DNA of 64,000 nucleotides from Curtobacterium sp. MCLR17_032 (GCF_003234795.2 NZ_CP126268.1:2232001-2296000), one strand, 5' to 3'. Numbered from the stretch's first letter, positions 34,564 through 49,167 are shown. Translations and numbers: made by a program. The notes: generated from the letters alone by a model not told the origin.

Positions 34564-35466
34564 TCAGCCCTTCACACCGCCGGCGGTGAGGCCGGCCACG
34601 ATGCGTCGCTGGAACACGAGCACCAGGATGACGAGCGGGATCGTGACGATCGTGCCCGCCGCCATCACCGCGGTGTACGGCTCCTGGTGCGGCTGCGACC
34701 CGGCGAAGGACGCGATGGCGACCGTCACCGGCTGGGTGGCGTCACTCGAGAGCTGGGACGAGATGAGGTACTCGTTCCAGGACGAGATGAACGCCAGGAT
34801 CGCGGTCGTGAACACGGCCGGGGCGGCGAGCGGCAGGATGATCCGACGGAACGCCTGCACCCGGGTGCACCCGTCGATGCGCGCCGCTTCCTCGAGGTCC
34901 CACGGCATCTCGCGGAAGAACGACGCGAGCGTGTAGACCGTCAGCGGCAGCACGAACGAGATGCTCGGCAGGATCAGCGCCTGGTAGGTGCCCATCCAGC
35001 CGATGTCCGTGAACAGCTGGAACAGCGGCGAGATGAGCGCGACGCCCGGGAACATCGACGCCGCGAGGATCGCACCGGCGATGAGGGACTTGCCGCGGAA
35101 CTCCAGCCGGGCCAGCGCGTAGGCCGCGGTCGTGCCGACGAGCAGGGCGATGATCGTCACCACGGCCCCGATGAACACGCTGTTGAGCAGTGCCCGCCCG
35201 AGGTGGTTGCCGAGGGCCGTCGAGAACGCGGTCGCGTAGTTGTCGAGCGTGACGTGCGTGAAGAACGGCGTCGGGTCGAACGTGTACCCGACGTCACGGA
35301 ACGACGTGACGATCATCCAGTAGAAGGGCAGGAGACACCACAGGGCGATGACCCCGGCCTGGATGCCGGTGCGGAGCTTCGGCCCGACGTGGCGCTTCAC
35401 GCGGACGTCGCTGCGCGCGCCAGCACGTTCGGCGGGGATGTGGAGACGGTCTGCTGCGAGGGTCAC
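34564..35466 (-). CDS. Sugar ABC transporter permease, MalG type
   Basis: A 300-residue inner-membrane permease with six helices. The EAA loop EEAARIDGCTRVQAFRRIIL contacts the ATPase. The C-terminus ends RRIVAGLTAGGVKG, characteristic of MalG-type subunits. GTG start overlaps the previous permease stop as GTGA. No ATPase gene is in the operon, so a shared MsmK/MalK-type ATPase encoded elsewhere is expected. Confidence 0.93.
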   Translation of the reverse strand: MTLAADRLHIPAERAGARSDVRVKRHVGPKLRTGIQAGVIALWCLLPFYWMIVTSFRDVGYTFDPTPFFTHVTLDNYATAFSTALGNHLGRALLNSVFIGAVVTIIALLVGTTAAYALARLEFRGKSLIAGAILAASMFPGVALISPLFQLFTDIGWMGTYQALILPSISFVLPLTVYTLASFFREMPWDLEEAARIDGCTRVQAFRRIILPLAAPAVFTTAILAFISSWNEYLISSQLSSDATQPVTVAIASFAGSQPHQEPYTAVMAAGTIVTIPLVILVLVFQRRIVAGLTAGGVKG

Positions 35467-36485
35467 TTGAGTTCGCCCTTCTGCTGTGCCGCCTGGGTCT
35501 GCACGACGTTCGCGCCGAGGAACCGGACGAAGACGAACGCGACGACGAAGACGACCACGAACGTGATGGTGGAGAGTGCCGAGGCGGAGTTGAAGCCCTG
35601 CCGGATCTGGTCGACGACCAGCACGGACAGCGAGACGGTCGCGTTGCCGGACCCACCACCGCCGCCGGTCATGATCGCGATGAGGTCGTAGATCCGGAGC
35701 GCGTCGAGCACGCGGAACAGGATGGCGACCATGAGCGCCGGCTTGACGAGCGGCAGCGTGATGTTGACGAAGCGCTGGATCGTCGACGCGCCGTCCATCT
35801 TGCCGGCTTCGTACACCTCGTCGGGGATCAGCTGCAGCCCGGCCAGGATGAGCAGCGCCATGAACGGCGTCGTCTTCCAGGTGTCGGCGATGATGATCGC
35901 GAACCGCGACGCCCACTCGTCCGAGAACCAGAGGACCTGGTGGCCGATGACGTGGTTGAGCACGCCGTTCGCGTCGAAGATGAAGTACCAGAGCTTCGCG
36001 GTGACGGCGGTCGGGATGGCCCACGGGATGAGGATCGCGGCGCGGACGAGGGCGCGGCCCTTGAAGTTGCGGTTCATGATGATGGCCATCCAGAGCCCGA
36101 TGACGGTCTCGAGTGCCACGGTCACGACCGTGAAGAAGAACGTGTTGCCGAACGCCGTCCAGAACTGCGACCCGAGGTTGCCGGGCGGGCAGGCGGCGTT
36201 CCCGCACTGCTGGCCGAGCCAGTGCACGTAGTTCGTGACGCCGGCGAAGCCACCCGCGACGAACAGTCCGGTGGCCTTGTCGAGGCCCTGGTCGAGCTGG
36301 AACGACTGGATGACCGCGCTGACGACGGGGTAGCCGATGACGATCGCCAGGAGCACGATCGTCGGGCCGATCAGGTAGACGGCCCAGCGGCCGTGGTCCG
36401 CGTTGAGCCCGCCCTTGCGGCGCTTCGGCGGCTCCATCCCCTGGGGTTCGGGTATCGCTGCGGGGATCTCGGTTGCTGCTGACAC
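35463..36485 (-). CDS. Sugar ABC transporter permease, MalF type
   Basis: A 340-residue permease partnering the MalG-type protein. The EAA loop is EVYEAGKMDGASTIQRFVNI. A 20-residue Pro/Lys-rich cytoplasmic N-terminus precedes the first helix (AVYLIGPTIVLLAIVIGY). An external loop holds two cysteines (QQCGNAACPPG). Starts at a GTG (36483-36485) with AAGGAGG nearby. It follows the binding-protein gene after a strong hairpin. Confidence 0.93.
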   Translation of the reverse strand: MSAATEIPAAIPEPQGMEPPKRRKGGLNADHGRWAVYLIGPTIVLLAIVIGYPVVSAVIQSFQLDQGLDKATGLFVAGGFAGVTNYVHWLGQQCGNAACPPGNLGSQFWTAFGNTFFFTVVTVALETVIGLWMAIIMNRNFKGRALVRAAILIPWAIPTAVTAKLWYFIFDANGVLNHVIGHQVLWFSDEWASRFAIIIADTWKTTPFMALLILAGLQLIPDEVYEAGKMDGASTIQRFVNITLPLVKPALMVAILFRVLDALRIYDLIAIMTGGGGGSGNATVSLSVLVVDQIRQGFNSASALSTITFVVVFVVAFVFVRFLGANVVQTQAAQQKGELK

Positions 36486-36529
36486 GGACGGCCTCCTTGC
36501 CGGTGTCGGGAACGCACAGAGTGGAGTCG

Positions 36530-36561
36530 GGAGGGTCGTGGTCGCGTGACCACGACCCTCC
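36530..36561 (-). terminator. Perfect 14-bp stem hairpin between binding protein and permease genes
   Basis: GGAGGGTCGTGGTC, loop GCGT, then the exact complement. Such hairpins inside ABC operons usually stop most transcripts after the binding-protein gene and protect its mRNA 3' end, so the binding protein is made in excess over the permeases. Confidence 0.8.
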
Positions 36562-36592
36562 CGTCAGTGGGCGGCGTGCGCCGCCCGCGGTG

Positions 36593-37879
36593 TCAGTTGC
36601 CGCTGCCGTCAGTCGCCGACTTGAGGGCGGCCTGCATGTCCTGCATCGCCGAGTCGACGGACTTCGACCCCTTGAGGGCGGCGTAGGTGTTGTCCTGGAT
36701 CGCCTTCGTCACGGCCGGGTAGAACGGCGTCACCGGACGCGGTTCGGCCGACTTGATCGACTCGAGGAGCGTCGGGAGGTACGGCAGCTTCGCCGTCAGC
36801 TCCTGGTCCGTGTACAGGTCGCCGATGACCGGGGCGAGCGATCCCTGCGTCGCGAAGAACTTCTGCGTGTCGTTCGAGATGAGGAACTCGAGGAAGTCGT
36901 GCGCGGTGGCCTTGTGCTTCGAGTAGACGCTGATCGCGGCGTTGTGGCCGCCCAGGGTGGAGGCACCGACGCCGTCCGCACCCGGGATCGGGGCGATGCC
37001 GAAGGTGTCCTTCACCTTGCTGGAGCCGTCCGTCTTCGCGAGGCTGTACACGTACGGCCAGTTGCGGAGGAACAGCAGCTTGCCGTCCTCGAACGCCTGG
37101 CGACCCTGCTCCTCCTGGTAGGTGATCGCCTCCTTCGGGATGTTGCCGTCCTGGAAGGCGTCGACGAGCTTCTGCAGCCCGGCCTTCGCGTCGGAGGTGT
37201 CCACGTCCGGCTTGCCGCTGCCGTTGAGGACCGCGCCGCCAGCGCCGTTGATCGCCTCGGAGGCGTTGACCGTCAGCCCCTCGTACTTGGCGAACTGTCC
37301 GGCGTAGCAGCCGATGCCGGCGTCCTTCGCGATCGAGCAGTCCTTCATCATCTCGTCCCACGTCGTCGGCGGGGTCTTCACGAGGTCCTTGCGGTAGTAG
37401 AGCAGCGCGCCGTCGGAGGTCTGCGGGGCCGCGTAGAGCGTGTCGTTGTACGTCGCGGTCTTCACCGTCGACGGCAGCAGCTTCGACGTGTCGATCTTCA
37501 TGTCACCGGTCAGCGGGGTGAGCCAGCTCTTCGCGGCGAACTCCGCAGTCCACACCACGTCGACGTCCACCACGTCGTAGTTGTCGTCCTTGGCCTGGAA
37601 GTGCTGCACGAGGTCGTCGTGCTGCTGGTCGGCCTGGTCGGACTGCTCCTTGAAGGTGACCTTCTCGTCCGGGTGGGCCTTGTTCCACTTGGCGATCAGC
37701 GGGCGGACGACGTTCGAGTTGTCCTTGCCCTGGACGTAGGTGATCGGTCCGCGGCTGTCCTGCCCGCTCTTCGCGTCGTTCGAGGCCGAGCTCCCGCTCG
37801 AGCAGCTCGCGAGCAACAGGCCGACGACCGCGATCCCTGCGATCGAGGCCACGCGGCCCTTCGCACGTGTGTTCTTCAC
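36593..37879 (-). CDS. Extracellular sugar-binding lipoprotein of ABC importer
   Basis: A 428-residue family 1 solute-binding protein. The signal peptide ends in the lipobox LLASC (Cys 26), anchoring it to the membrane. VVDVDVVWTAEFAAKSWLTPL, DGALLYYRKDL and GGHNAAISVYSKHKATA are typical of maltose/trehalose-type binding proteins. The sugar cannot be named from sequence; no glycosidase is adjacent. The long leader includes two small hairpins. Confidence 0.92.
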   Translation of the reverse strand: MKNTRAKGRVASIAGIAVVGLLLASCSSGSSASNDAKSGQDSRGPITYVQGKDNSNVVRPLIAKWNKAHPDEKVTFKEQSDQADQQHDDLVQHFQAKDDNYDVVDVDVVWTAEFAAKSWLTPLTGDMKIDTSKLLPSTVKTATYNDTLYAAPQTSDGALLYYRKDLVKTPPTTWDEMMKDCSIAKDAGIGCYAGQFAKYEGLTVNASEAINGAGGAVLNGSGKPDVDTSDAKAGLQKLVDAFQDGNIPKEAITYQEEQGRQAFEDGKLLFLRNWPYVYSLAKTDGSSKVKDTFGIAPIPGADGVGASTLGGHNAAISVYSKHKATAHDFLEFLISNDTQKFFATQGSLAPVIGDLYTDQELTAKLPYLPTLLESIKSAEPRPVTPFYPAVTKAIQDNTYAALKGSKSVDSAMQDMQAALKSATDGSGN

Positions 37880-37971
37880 AGCGTTGTCTCCTCATCGAGA
37901 TCACCAGGAGCATCGCCGGACCTTGCCGGCGACGCTGCACTGGAGCAGGCGACGCTGCCTGCTGAGCGAGG

Positions 37972-38009
37972 ACGCTACGCCCCGGACGGGGGTGGTGCAA
38001 CCGGTTGCA
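37972..38009 (-). promoter_or_regulatory. Sugar operon promoter overlapped by LacI operator
   Basis: The perfect 14-bp palindrome TGCAACCGGTTGCA (37996-38009) fits the LacI-family consensus with central CG. The -35 TTGCAC (38000-37995) lies in its right half, then a 17-bp spacer and -10 TAGCGT (37977-37972). Binding would block RNA polymerase directly. The local LacI protein is the expected ligand. Confidence 0.85.
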
Positions 38010-38075
38010 GTCGCACCGTGACCGGAGCGTTACAGAGCTGTGCCGGGCGAGCTGCCGCGTCCGGTGTCCTGCGGC

Positions 38076-38366
38076 TCAGGCGCCGGTCGGCGGCAGGGTC
38101 TCCTGCGCCAGGTGCGCCTGCTGCGCCCGCTCGCTGTCGGCGATGAACCGCTCGGCGCCCTCGCGCGGCATGGCCGACTGGCCGCCGCAGTAGGCGCACT
38201 GCAGCACGTACCGACCGTGCCCGAACGGGAACACCGGCAGGAAGAACAGCGTGAACCACGTCCGCAGGCGGTGCAGGCGCTGCGCAGCGGTGGACCCGCA
38301 GAGGGTGCAGGCGAAGAAGAGCACCCCGACGAGGGCGTCACGGGTGCGGCTGCCGAAGATGATCAT
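38076..38366 (-). CDS. Zinc-ribbon small membrane-associated protein
   Basis: A 96-residue protein starting MIIFGSRTR with CxxC pairs at residues 20-23 and 57-60 flanking a hydrophobic stretch (WFTLFFLPVFPFG). This layout matches the actinobacterial zinc-ribbon proteins of the MIIFG type; their function is not known. AGGGGGACCC before the ATG is a ribosome site. Stands alone between the sugar operon promoter and a tRNA gene. Confidence 0.82.
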   Translation of the reverse strand: MIIFGSRTRDALVGVLFFACTLCGSTAAQRLHRLRTWFTLFFLPVFPFGHGRYVLQCAYCGGQSAMPREGAERFIADSERAQQAHLAQETLPPTGA

Positions 38367-38490
38367 GGGTCCCCCTGGTCGTGTCGCCCGGACGGTGTCC
38401 GGGCGTGGCGGCGCGCTGTCCGCGCTCGTGCATCGACGATAGCCGGTCGGCAGACTCGCGCGCCGGAACGACGCCTTCGCCTGGGAACGA

Positions 38491-38519
38491 CGAAAGCCCC
38501 CGGTTTCCCGGGGGCTTTC
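38491..38519 (-). terminator. Terminator of tRNA-Gln
   Basis: GAAAGCCCCCGG, loop GAAA, and CCGGGGGCTTTC: a 12-bp perfect stem starting 15 nt past the tRNA, followed by GTCGTTCCC. Confidence 0.85.
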
Positions 38520-38533
38520 CGTGTGTCCACTTG

Positions 38534-38605
38534 CTGGGGTACCTGGACTCGAACCAAGAACGACGGTACCAGAAACCGCTGTGTTGCCAATTACACCATA
38601 CCCCA
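38534..38605 (-). tRNA. tRNA-Gln (CTG)
   Basis: Starts TGGGGTATGGTGTAATTGG; the acceptor TGGGGTA pairs with TACCCCA, the anticodon loop TTCTGGT holds CTG, and the T loop is GGTTCGAGTCC. CCA is not encoded (the genome reads GCAA). Confidence 0.96.
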
Positions 38606-38648
38606 AAGGCCCTGCGGCCCCGCGCCCCGTTGTCCGGGGCACGATCAA

Positions 38649-39572
38649 CTACTGTACAGCATCCCGGAGGTCTTCGAGACCACCGACGAGGTCACGGTGC
38701 ACAGCCGCGGCGGTCGAGGCGCCGTGACCGGCAGCGACGATGAGCTGCTCCGGTCCGGGCGGTGTGACGTCCCCGACCGCGTACAGCCCGGGCAGGTTCG
38801 AGCGACCGAGCCGGTCCACCCGCACGAAGCCCTGGGCGTCGCGGTCGAGGGCCGCGTCGACCCAGTCCAGGTCGGCGTGCCACTCGGGCCGCACGAAGGC
38901 ACCGGAGCGCGACACCACGTCCCCGTCGGCCAACCGGACGCCGGTCATGCCGGTGCGGTCGCCCTCCAGGTCCGCCAGGGGACGCTCGTCGACACGGATG
39001 CCCGCTGCGTCGAGACGCGCACGCCCCGCGTCGGTCACCGGCGCGACGCCGTTCGTGAAGACGATGAGGTCGTCCGACCACGAGCCGACGAGCAACGCAC
39101 GGTTGACGACGTCGTCGGTCTCGCCGATGAACGCCAGTGGCTGCCCCGCCTTCCCGTACCCGTCACACTCGACACAGCTGTGCACGTCCGTGCCGTAGAA
39201 CGCCCGGAGCGACGGCAGCGCGGGGAACGACTCACGGAGGCCCGTGGCGATCACCACCGCCCTCGCGGTCGCCGACACCTCGGCGCCCCGCCACGTCCCG
39301 TGCACGTTCCACGCGCCGTCGGCCTGCCACACCCGGTCCACGACGGCCTGGGTCACCGTGGCCTCCGGGTAGCCGGCCACCTCGTCGCGCCCGAGCTTCC
39401 GCAGCTCCAGGGGTGAGATGCCGTCCCGTGTGATGAACCCGTGCGAGCGCAGGGTCGCGGCGTTCCGGGGTCGGTTCGCATCGAGCAGCAACACCGTGCG
39501 CTTCGCCCGCACCAGGTTGAGCGCAGCGCTGAGCCCGGCCGGACCGGCTCCGATGACGACGACGTCGACCAC
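38649..39572 (-). CDS. Thioredoxin reductase-like FAD-dependent oxidoreductase
   Basis: A 307-residue pyridine-nucleotide disulfide oxidoreductase. FAD is bound through VVIGAGPAGLSAALNLVRA at the very start; the redox-active pair is CVEC at residues 133-136, in the place of the TrxR CxxC; the C-terminal FAD motif is GLYAVGDVTPPGPEQL. Annotated relatives reduce thioredoxin-like partners, but the real partner is unknown. GTG start is five bases past the gltX stop, so they probably share an mRNA. Confidence 0.9.
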   Translation of the reverse strand: MVDVVVIGAGPAGLSAALNLVRAKRTVLLLDANRPRNAATLRSHGFITRDGISPLELRKLGRDEVAGYPEATVTQAVVDRVWQADGAWNVHGTWRGAEVSATARAVVIATGLRESFPALPSLRAFYGTDVHSCVECDGYGKAGQPLAFIGETDDVVNRALLVGSWSDDLIVFTNGVAPVTDAGRARLDAAGIRVDERPLADLEGDRTGMTGVRLADGDVVSRSGAFVRPEWHADLDWVDAALDRDAQGFVRVDRLGRSNLPGLYAVGDVTPPGPEQLIVAAGHGASTAAAVHRDLVGGLEDLRDAVQ

Positions 39573-39577
39573 GGACG

Positions 39578-41065
39578 TCAGCGTGCCGCGAGGGAACGGA
39601 GCCGCGCGAGCGTGGACTGCTTGCCGAGGATCTCCATCGACTCGAACAGCGGCGGGCTGATCCGACGACCGGACACCGCGACACGCAGCGGACCGAACGC
39701 CACCCGGGGCTTCAGCTCGAGGCCGTCGATGAGCGCCGTCCGCAGGGCCTGCTCGATGGCGGCCGTGGACCAGTCGTCGAGCTGCTCGAGTGCCGTGATG
39801 CCCGCCTGGAGGACCGGGGCCGGGTCGCCCTTGAGGGAACCGAGGGCGTCGTCCTCGACCACCAGGTCGTCGTCCGCGGTGAACAGGAAGCCGAGCATGC
39901 CCGGCGCCTCGCTGAGCAGCTGCATGCGCTCCTGGACGAGCGGGGCGGCCAGCTCGAGCACGCGCTGCTGCTCCGCCGTCGCCGGGTCGTCGAGGAAGTC
40001 GGTCAGGTAGGGTGTGAGACGAGCACGGAAGTCGGCAGGGTCGAGCAGACGGATGTGGTCGCCGTTGATCGACTCGGCCTTCTTGTGGTCGAAGCGCGCC
40101 GGGTTCGGGTTGACGTCGGTGACCTCGAAGGCTGCGACCATCTCGTCGATCGAGAACACGTCGCGGTCGGCACCGATCGACCACCCGAGCAGGGCGAGGT
40201 AGTTGACCAGGCCCTCGGGGACCATGCCGTTCGCGCGGTGGTGGAAGAGGTTCGACTCCGGGTCGCGCTTCGAGAGCTTCTTGTTGCCCTCCCCCATCAC
40301 GTACGGCAGGTGACCGAACTGCGGGATGAACTGCGCGAGGCCGATCTCGTACAGGGCCTCGTACAGCGCGATCTGACGCGGCGTCGACGAGAGCAGGTCC
40401 TCGCCACGGAGGACGTGCGTGATCCCCATCAGGGCGTCATCCAGGGGATTCGTGAACGTGTACAGCGGCTTGCCGTTCGGACGCACCACGACGAAGTCCG
40501 GGAACGAGCCCTGCGGGAAGGTGATCTCACCGCGGACGAGGTCCTGGAAGCTGAGGTCACGGTCCGGCACGCGGAGGCGGAGCGCCGGCGCCCGACCCTG
40601 GTCGCGGAACGCCTGACGCTCGGCGTCGGTGAGGCCACGCTCGTGGTTGTCGTAGCCCTGTTTCGGGTCGCGGCCGTTCGCGACGTTGCGGGCTTCCATC
40701 TCCTCCGGCGTGACGTACGACTCGTACACGTGGCCGGCCGCCGTGAGCTGCGCGATCGCGTCGGCGTAGACGTCGGCTCGCTCGGACTGTCGGTACGGGC
40801 CGTGCGGTCCCCCGACCTCGACGCCCTCGTCCCAGTCCAGCTTCAGCCAGCGCAGTGCCTCGATGATCTGGGCGTACGACTCTTCGCTGTCACGGGCGGC
40901 ATCGGTGTCCTCGATGCGGAAGACGAGCTTGCCGCCGGTGTGCCGGGCGTAGGCCCAGTTGAACAGGGCGGTGCGGACGAGGCCGACGTGCGGCGTTCCG
41001 GTGGGCGACGGGCAGAACCGGACGCGGACGTCGGAACCGGTGGCAGGGGAGAATGGCGCTGTCAT
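39578..41065 (-). CDS. gltX: Glutamyl-tRNA synthetase
   Basis: Charges tRNA-Glu. Class I synthetase: the HIGH-like motif is [19 protein letters not shown] and the KMSKS-like motif is [10 protein letters not shown]. Length 495 is standard. The ATG at 41063-41065 lies 9 nt from TAGGAT. In many Microbacteriaceae gltX follows fahA directly; here the rRNA operon lies between them. Confidence 0.97.
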   Translation of the reverse strand: MTAPFSPATGSDVRVRFCPSPTGTPHVGLVRTALFNWAYARHTGGKLVFRIEDTDAARDSEESYAQIIEALRWLKLDWDEGVEVGGPHGPYRQSERADVYADAIAQLTAAGHVYESYVTPEEMEARNVANGRDPKQGYDNHERGLTDAERQAFRDQGRAPALRLRVPDRDLSFQDLVRGEITFPQGSFPDFVVVRPNGKPLYTFTNPLDDALMGITHVLRGEDLLSSTPRQIALYEALYEIGLAQFIPQFGHLPYVMGEGNKKLSKRDPESNLFHHRANGMVPEGLVNYLALLGWSIGADRDVFSIDEMVAAFEVTDVNPNPARFDHKKAESINGDHIRLLDPADFRARLTPYLTDFLDDPATAEQQRVLELAAPLVQERMQLLSEAPGMLGFLFTADDDLVVEDDALGSLKGDPAPVLQAGITALEQLDDWSTAAIEQALRTALIDGLELKPRVAFGPLRVAVSGRRISPPLFESMEILGKQSTLARLRSLAAR

Positions 41066-41179
41066 GACGCCCTGATCCTACCGTGGCCGCCCGTCCAGCC
41101 GGCGGCCCTGTACCGGCAGCTGTGCGGAGGCGGCCGTGCAGCGGCGACCCTCAATGAGGGCTGCGCCGGGGAATGCAGA

Positions 41180-41226
41180 AAAGCCCCTGACCGGTGGAGC
41201 GTGATGCTCCACCCGTCAGGGGCTTT
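41180..41226 (-). terminator. rRNA operon terminator
   Basis: A compound stem, AAAGCCCCTGAC with an inner GGTGGAGC/GCTCCACC, ends in TTTTC on the minus strand, 13 nt after 5S. Confidence 0.88.
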
Positions 41227-41239
41227 CCATTGAAGAGAA

Positions 41240-41357
41240 GTCCGGCGGCGTCCTACTCTCCCACAAGGTCCCCCTTGCAGTACCATCGGCGCTGAGAGGC
41301 TTAGCTTCCGGGTTCGGAATGTGACCGGGCGTTTCCCTCTCGCTATGACCACCGGAA
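41240..41357 (-). rRNA. rrf: 5S ribosomal RNA
   Basis: Minus strand reads CGGTGGTCATAGCGAGAGGG, CCGAACCCGGAAGCTAAGCC and ends GACGCCGCCGGAC: a standard actinobacterial 5S. Ends are approximate. Confidence 0.95.
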
Positions 41358-41553
41358 CACCATCGACCCGAAACGGATCAAACAGGTTCCAGCCATCCCC
41401 CACCAACGGTTCGGTGTCATCACTCCCGCCGAAACAGGGTTGATGACACCCCACACCGGTGGGGTAGCTGAACTATTCAGTTTGATTCCCGATCGTCTGT
41501 CGGGAACCACAAAGTGGACGCGAGCCCTGACCCGTGAGGGTCAGGAAAAAAGT

Positions 41554-46691
<5,138 letters not shown>

Positions 46692-47096
46692 AAATTACAA
46701 CCAACACTAAAAGTGTCAGCGAGTTGATCTTGACTGTTGACTGTCTACTGACAATCTTCAATCCAAAAGGAATTGCTTCATGACCCAGTCAACCGAAGCC
46801 GACCGGGCACGAGGTCAATAAAATTGGCATTGACAATGTGCACGCTGTTGAGTTCTCAAGGACCAGACGCACTCCCCACTCAACACCGAAACGGTGTCTC
46901 GCCAGAGAGGCTGTCGTTCTCGAACCCACCGGATGACCGACACGAAGTCGACATCTGATCGATGGGCTGGTTGCTGGAGGCGGACCCCGTCCGGACTGCA
47001 TCCCCCGGGTTGTGCACCCGGTGACCGTCTCGGCCGTTCCGTTCCGCCTCAGCGGCAACGAGTGATTACTTTACACACGGTCCGAGGGCCTGCCAA
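46692..47096 (-). promoter_or_regulatory. rRNA promoter and leader
   Basis: TTGGCA (47096-47091), a 17-bp spacer and TAAAGT (47073-47068) are the main promoter. The roughly 370-nt leader contains a boxA-like TTGAGAACTCAACAGCGTG (about 46840-46858). No coding gene is seen between 46692 and the terminator at 47172. Confidence 0.8.
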
Positions 47097-47171
47097 CCGG
47101 GTGTCTCACCCGGGCGTGTCGCCGCCCGGCCGCGGCTCCGCTCCCCCGTCGGGACCAGCCCCGGAACGGAC

Positions 47172-47204
47172 GGAGGCCCGACACCCGAGGGGTGCCGGGC
47201 CTCC
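47172..47204 (-). terminator. Terminator of the serA-leuB-ilvE-fahA operon
   Basis: GGAGGCCCG-a-CACCC, loop GAG, and the complement: a strong hairpin 33 nt past the fahA stop and upstream of the rRNA promoter. It shares the GGAGGCCCG arm with several other hairpins here. Confidence 0.8.
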
Positions 47205-47236
47205 AGGTCGGGAGTCGACGGTGGGGAGCGCGCCGG

Positions 47237-48007
47237 TCAGTGGCGGGCGATCACCGGGTTGCGCAGTGAACCGATGCCGGAGATCGTGACCTCCACCACC
47301 TCGCCGTCACGGATCGCGCCGACGCCTGCGGGGGTGCCGGTGAGGATGACGTCACCGGGCAGCAACGTCCAGATCGACGAGATGAACTCGATGAGCGTCG
47401 GGATGTCGTGCACCATCTCGTTCGTCGAGGCCGCCTGACGGAGGTCGCCGTCGACACGGGTCTCGATGCGGATGTCCGACGGGTCGATCTCGGTCTCGAT
47501 GACCGGACCGAGCGGGCAGAAGGTGTCGAACCCCTTCGCGCGCGCCCACTGGCCGTCGCGGGCCTGCAGGTCACGGGCGGTCACGTCGTTCGCGATCGTG
47601 TAGCCGAGGATCACGCTGGCGAAGTCCTCCTTCGCCACGTTCTTCGCGAGCGAGCCGATCACGATGGCGAGCTCACCCTCGTGGTCCACCCGACCGATGT
47701 CCGCCGGCAGCCGGATCGGGTCCTCCGGTCCGATGACCGAGGTGTTCGGCTTGAGGAACACCACCGGGTCGTCCGCGGTGTGCTCTTCCATCTCCGAGAC
47801 GTGCTCGGCGTAGTTGAGGCCGACCCCGATGACCTTCGACCGCGGGATGACGGGGGCGAGCAGCTTCGCGTCCTTGAGGGACACCCGCTCCCCCGTCGTC
47901 TCGAAGCCCTGGTACATCGGGTCTCCGGCGAGCACCACCAGTGCGCGCTCGTCGAGGATGCCGTAACGGGGGTCCTCCCCCTCGGTGCTGAACCGTGCGA
48001 TCTTCAC
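47237..48007 (-). CDS. Fumarylacetoacetate hydrolase family protein
   Basis: A 256-residue FAH-fold protein. Metal ligands are in DHEGELAIVIG (E and E/D pattern) and VGLNYAEHVSEM with FLKPNTSVIG lines the pocket. Family members hydrolyse or decarboxylate beta-diketo acids (for example oxaloacetate); the exact substrate is open. GTG at 48005-48007 is 6 nt from TAGGGT, whose TAG is the ilvE stop. Its constant presence next to ilvE and gltX in relatives suggests a housekeeping metabolite-repair role, by inference. Confidence 0.88.
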   Translation of the reverse strand: MKIARFSTEGEDPRYGILDERALVVLAGDPMYQGFETTGERVSLKDAKLLAPVIPRSKVIGVGLNYAEHVSEMEEHTADDPVVFLKPNTSVIGPEDPIRLPADIGRVDHEGELAIVIGSLAKNVAKEDFASVILGYTIANDVTARDLQARDGQWARAKGFDTFCPLGPVIETEIDPSDIRIETRVDGDLRQAASTNEMVHDIPTLIEFISSIWTLLPGDVILTGTPAGVGAIRDGEVVEVTISGIGSLRNPVIARH

Positions 48008-48013
48008 GGGTCG

Positions 48014-48019
48014 ACCCTA
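48014..48019 (-). promoter_or_regulatory. Possible internal -10 box for fahA
   Basis: TAGGGT (48019-48014) overlaps the ilvE stop TAG and lies exactly 6 nt from the fahA GTG, the spacing of leaderless genes elsewhere in the window. Confidence 0.5.
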
Positions 48020-49153
48020 CTCAGCACTCGGCGTCGGGTCCGTGAGCCGGACCATCCACCCGTGCGGGTCGGGCCGGCGGCCGTACTGGATGTCGGTGAG
48101 CTCTTCGCGCAGGGACATCGTCAGTTCGCCGGCACCGGTGGTCGGCGAACCGATCGTGAAGCCGTCGCCACGCAGTTCGGCGATCGGCGTCACCACGGCG
48201 GCGGTCCCACAGGCGAACGCCTCGGTGATCGAGCCGTCGGCGACACCGTCACGCCACTCGGCGAGGGACACCGCACGACGCTCCACCCGGAGGCCCCGGT
48301 CGAGCGCCAGCTGCAGGATCGAGTCGCGCGTGATGCCCTCGAGGATCGAGTCCGAGTCCGGGGTCACGAGCGTGCCGTCCGAGCGGACCAGGACGACGTT
48401 CATCCCGCCGAGTTCCTCGAGGTACTCGCCCTTCTCGGAGTCCAGGAACATCACCTGCTGGCAGCCGTGCTCGTACGCCTCCTGCTGCGGGAGCAGGGAC
48501 GCCGCGTAGTTGCCGCCGGTCTTCGCAGCACCGGTGCCGCCGCGGGCAGCCCGGGCGTACTGCGTCGAGAGCCAGATCGACACCGGCTTCGGCCCCGAGG
48601 TGAAGTACGCCCCGGCCGGGCTCGCGATGCAGTGGTACTGCACGGCGTGGGCGGCGCGGACCCCGAGGAAGGCCTCGGTCGCGATCATGAAGGGACGGAG
48701 GTACAGGCTGGTCTCCGGAGCGGACGGCACCCAGTCCTGGTCCGCGGTGACGAGCTGCCGGATCGACTCGACGAACACCGACTCGGGCAGCTCCGGCAGC
48801 GCCAGACGGCGTGCCGACCGGGCGAACCGACGGGCGTTGGCGTCCGGGCGGAAGGACCAGATCGATCCGTCGGCGTGCCGGTAGGCCTTCATGCCCTCGA
48901 AGATCTCCTGCGCGTAGTGCAGGACACTGGCGCTCGGGTCGAGGGAGAGCGGCCCGTACGGGTGGACCGAGGCGTCGTGCCAGCCGTCGTCGATCGTCCA
49001 CTCGACCGAGGCCATGTGGTCGGTGAAGTGCTTGCCGAAGCCCGGGTCGGCGAGGATCTCCTCGCGCTCGGCGGCTGCGCGGCGCTCCGGGGACGGCGTC
49101 GTCGAGAAGTCGAGGGCGAAGGTGTCGGTGGTCTCGGTGGTGCTGTCGCTCAT
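48017..49153 (-). CDS. ilvE: Branched-chain amino acid aminotransferase
   Basis: PLP enzyme for the last step of Val, Leu and Ile synthesis. The catalytic lysine is in GAAKTGGNYAASL, and the phosphate-binding GITRDSILQLA and GTAAVVTPI are present. Length 378, typical of the type II (BCAT) form with the VHPYGPLSLDP N-terminal region. Part of the serA-leuB-ilvE-fahA operon. Confidence 0.96.
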   Translation of the reverse strand: MSDSTTETTDTFALDFSTTPSPERRAAAEREEILADPGFGKHFTDHMASVEWTIDDGWHDASVHPYGPLSLDPSASVLHYAQEIFEGMKAYRHADGSIWSFRPDANARRFARSARRLALPELPESVFVESIRQLVTADQDWVPSAPETSLYLRPFMIATEAFLGVRAAHAVQYHCIASPAGAYFTSGPKPVSIWLSTQYARAARGGTGAAKTGGNYAASLLPQQEAYEHGCQQVMFLDSEKGEYLEELGGMNVVLVRSDGTLVTPDSDSILEGITRDSILQLALDRGLRVERRAVSLAEWRDGVADGSITEAFACGTAAVVTPIAELRGDGFTIGSPTTGAGELTMSLREELTDIQYGRRPDPHGWMVRLTDPTPSAE

Positions 49154-49167
49154 GCGGGTGACTCCTG

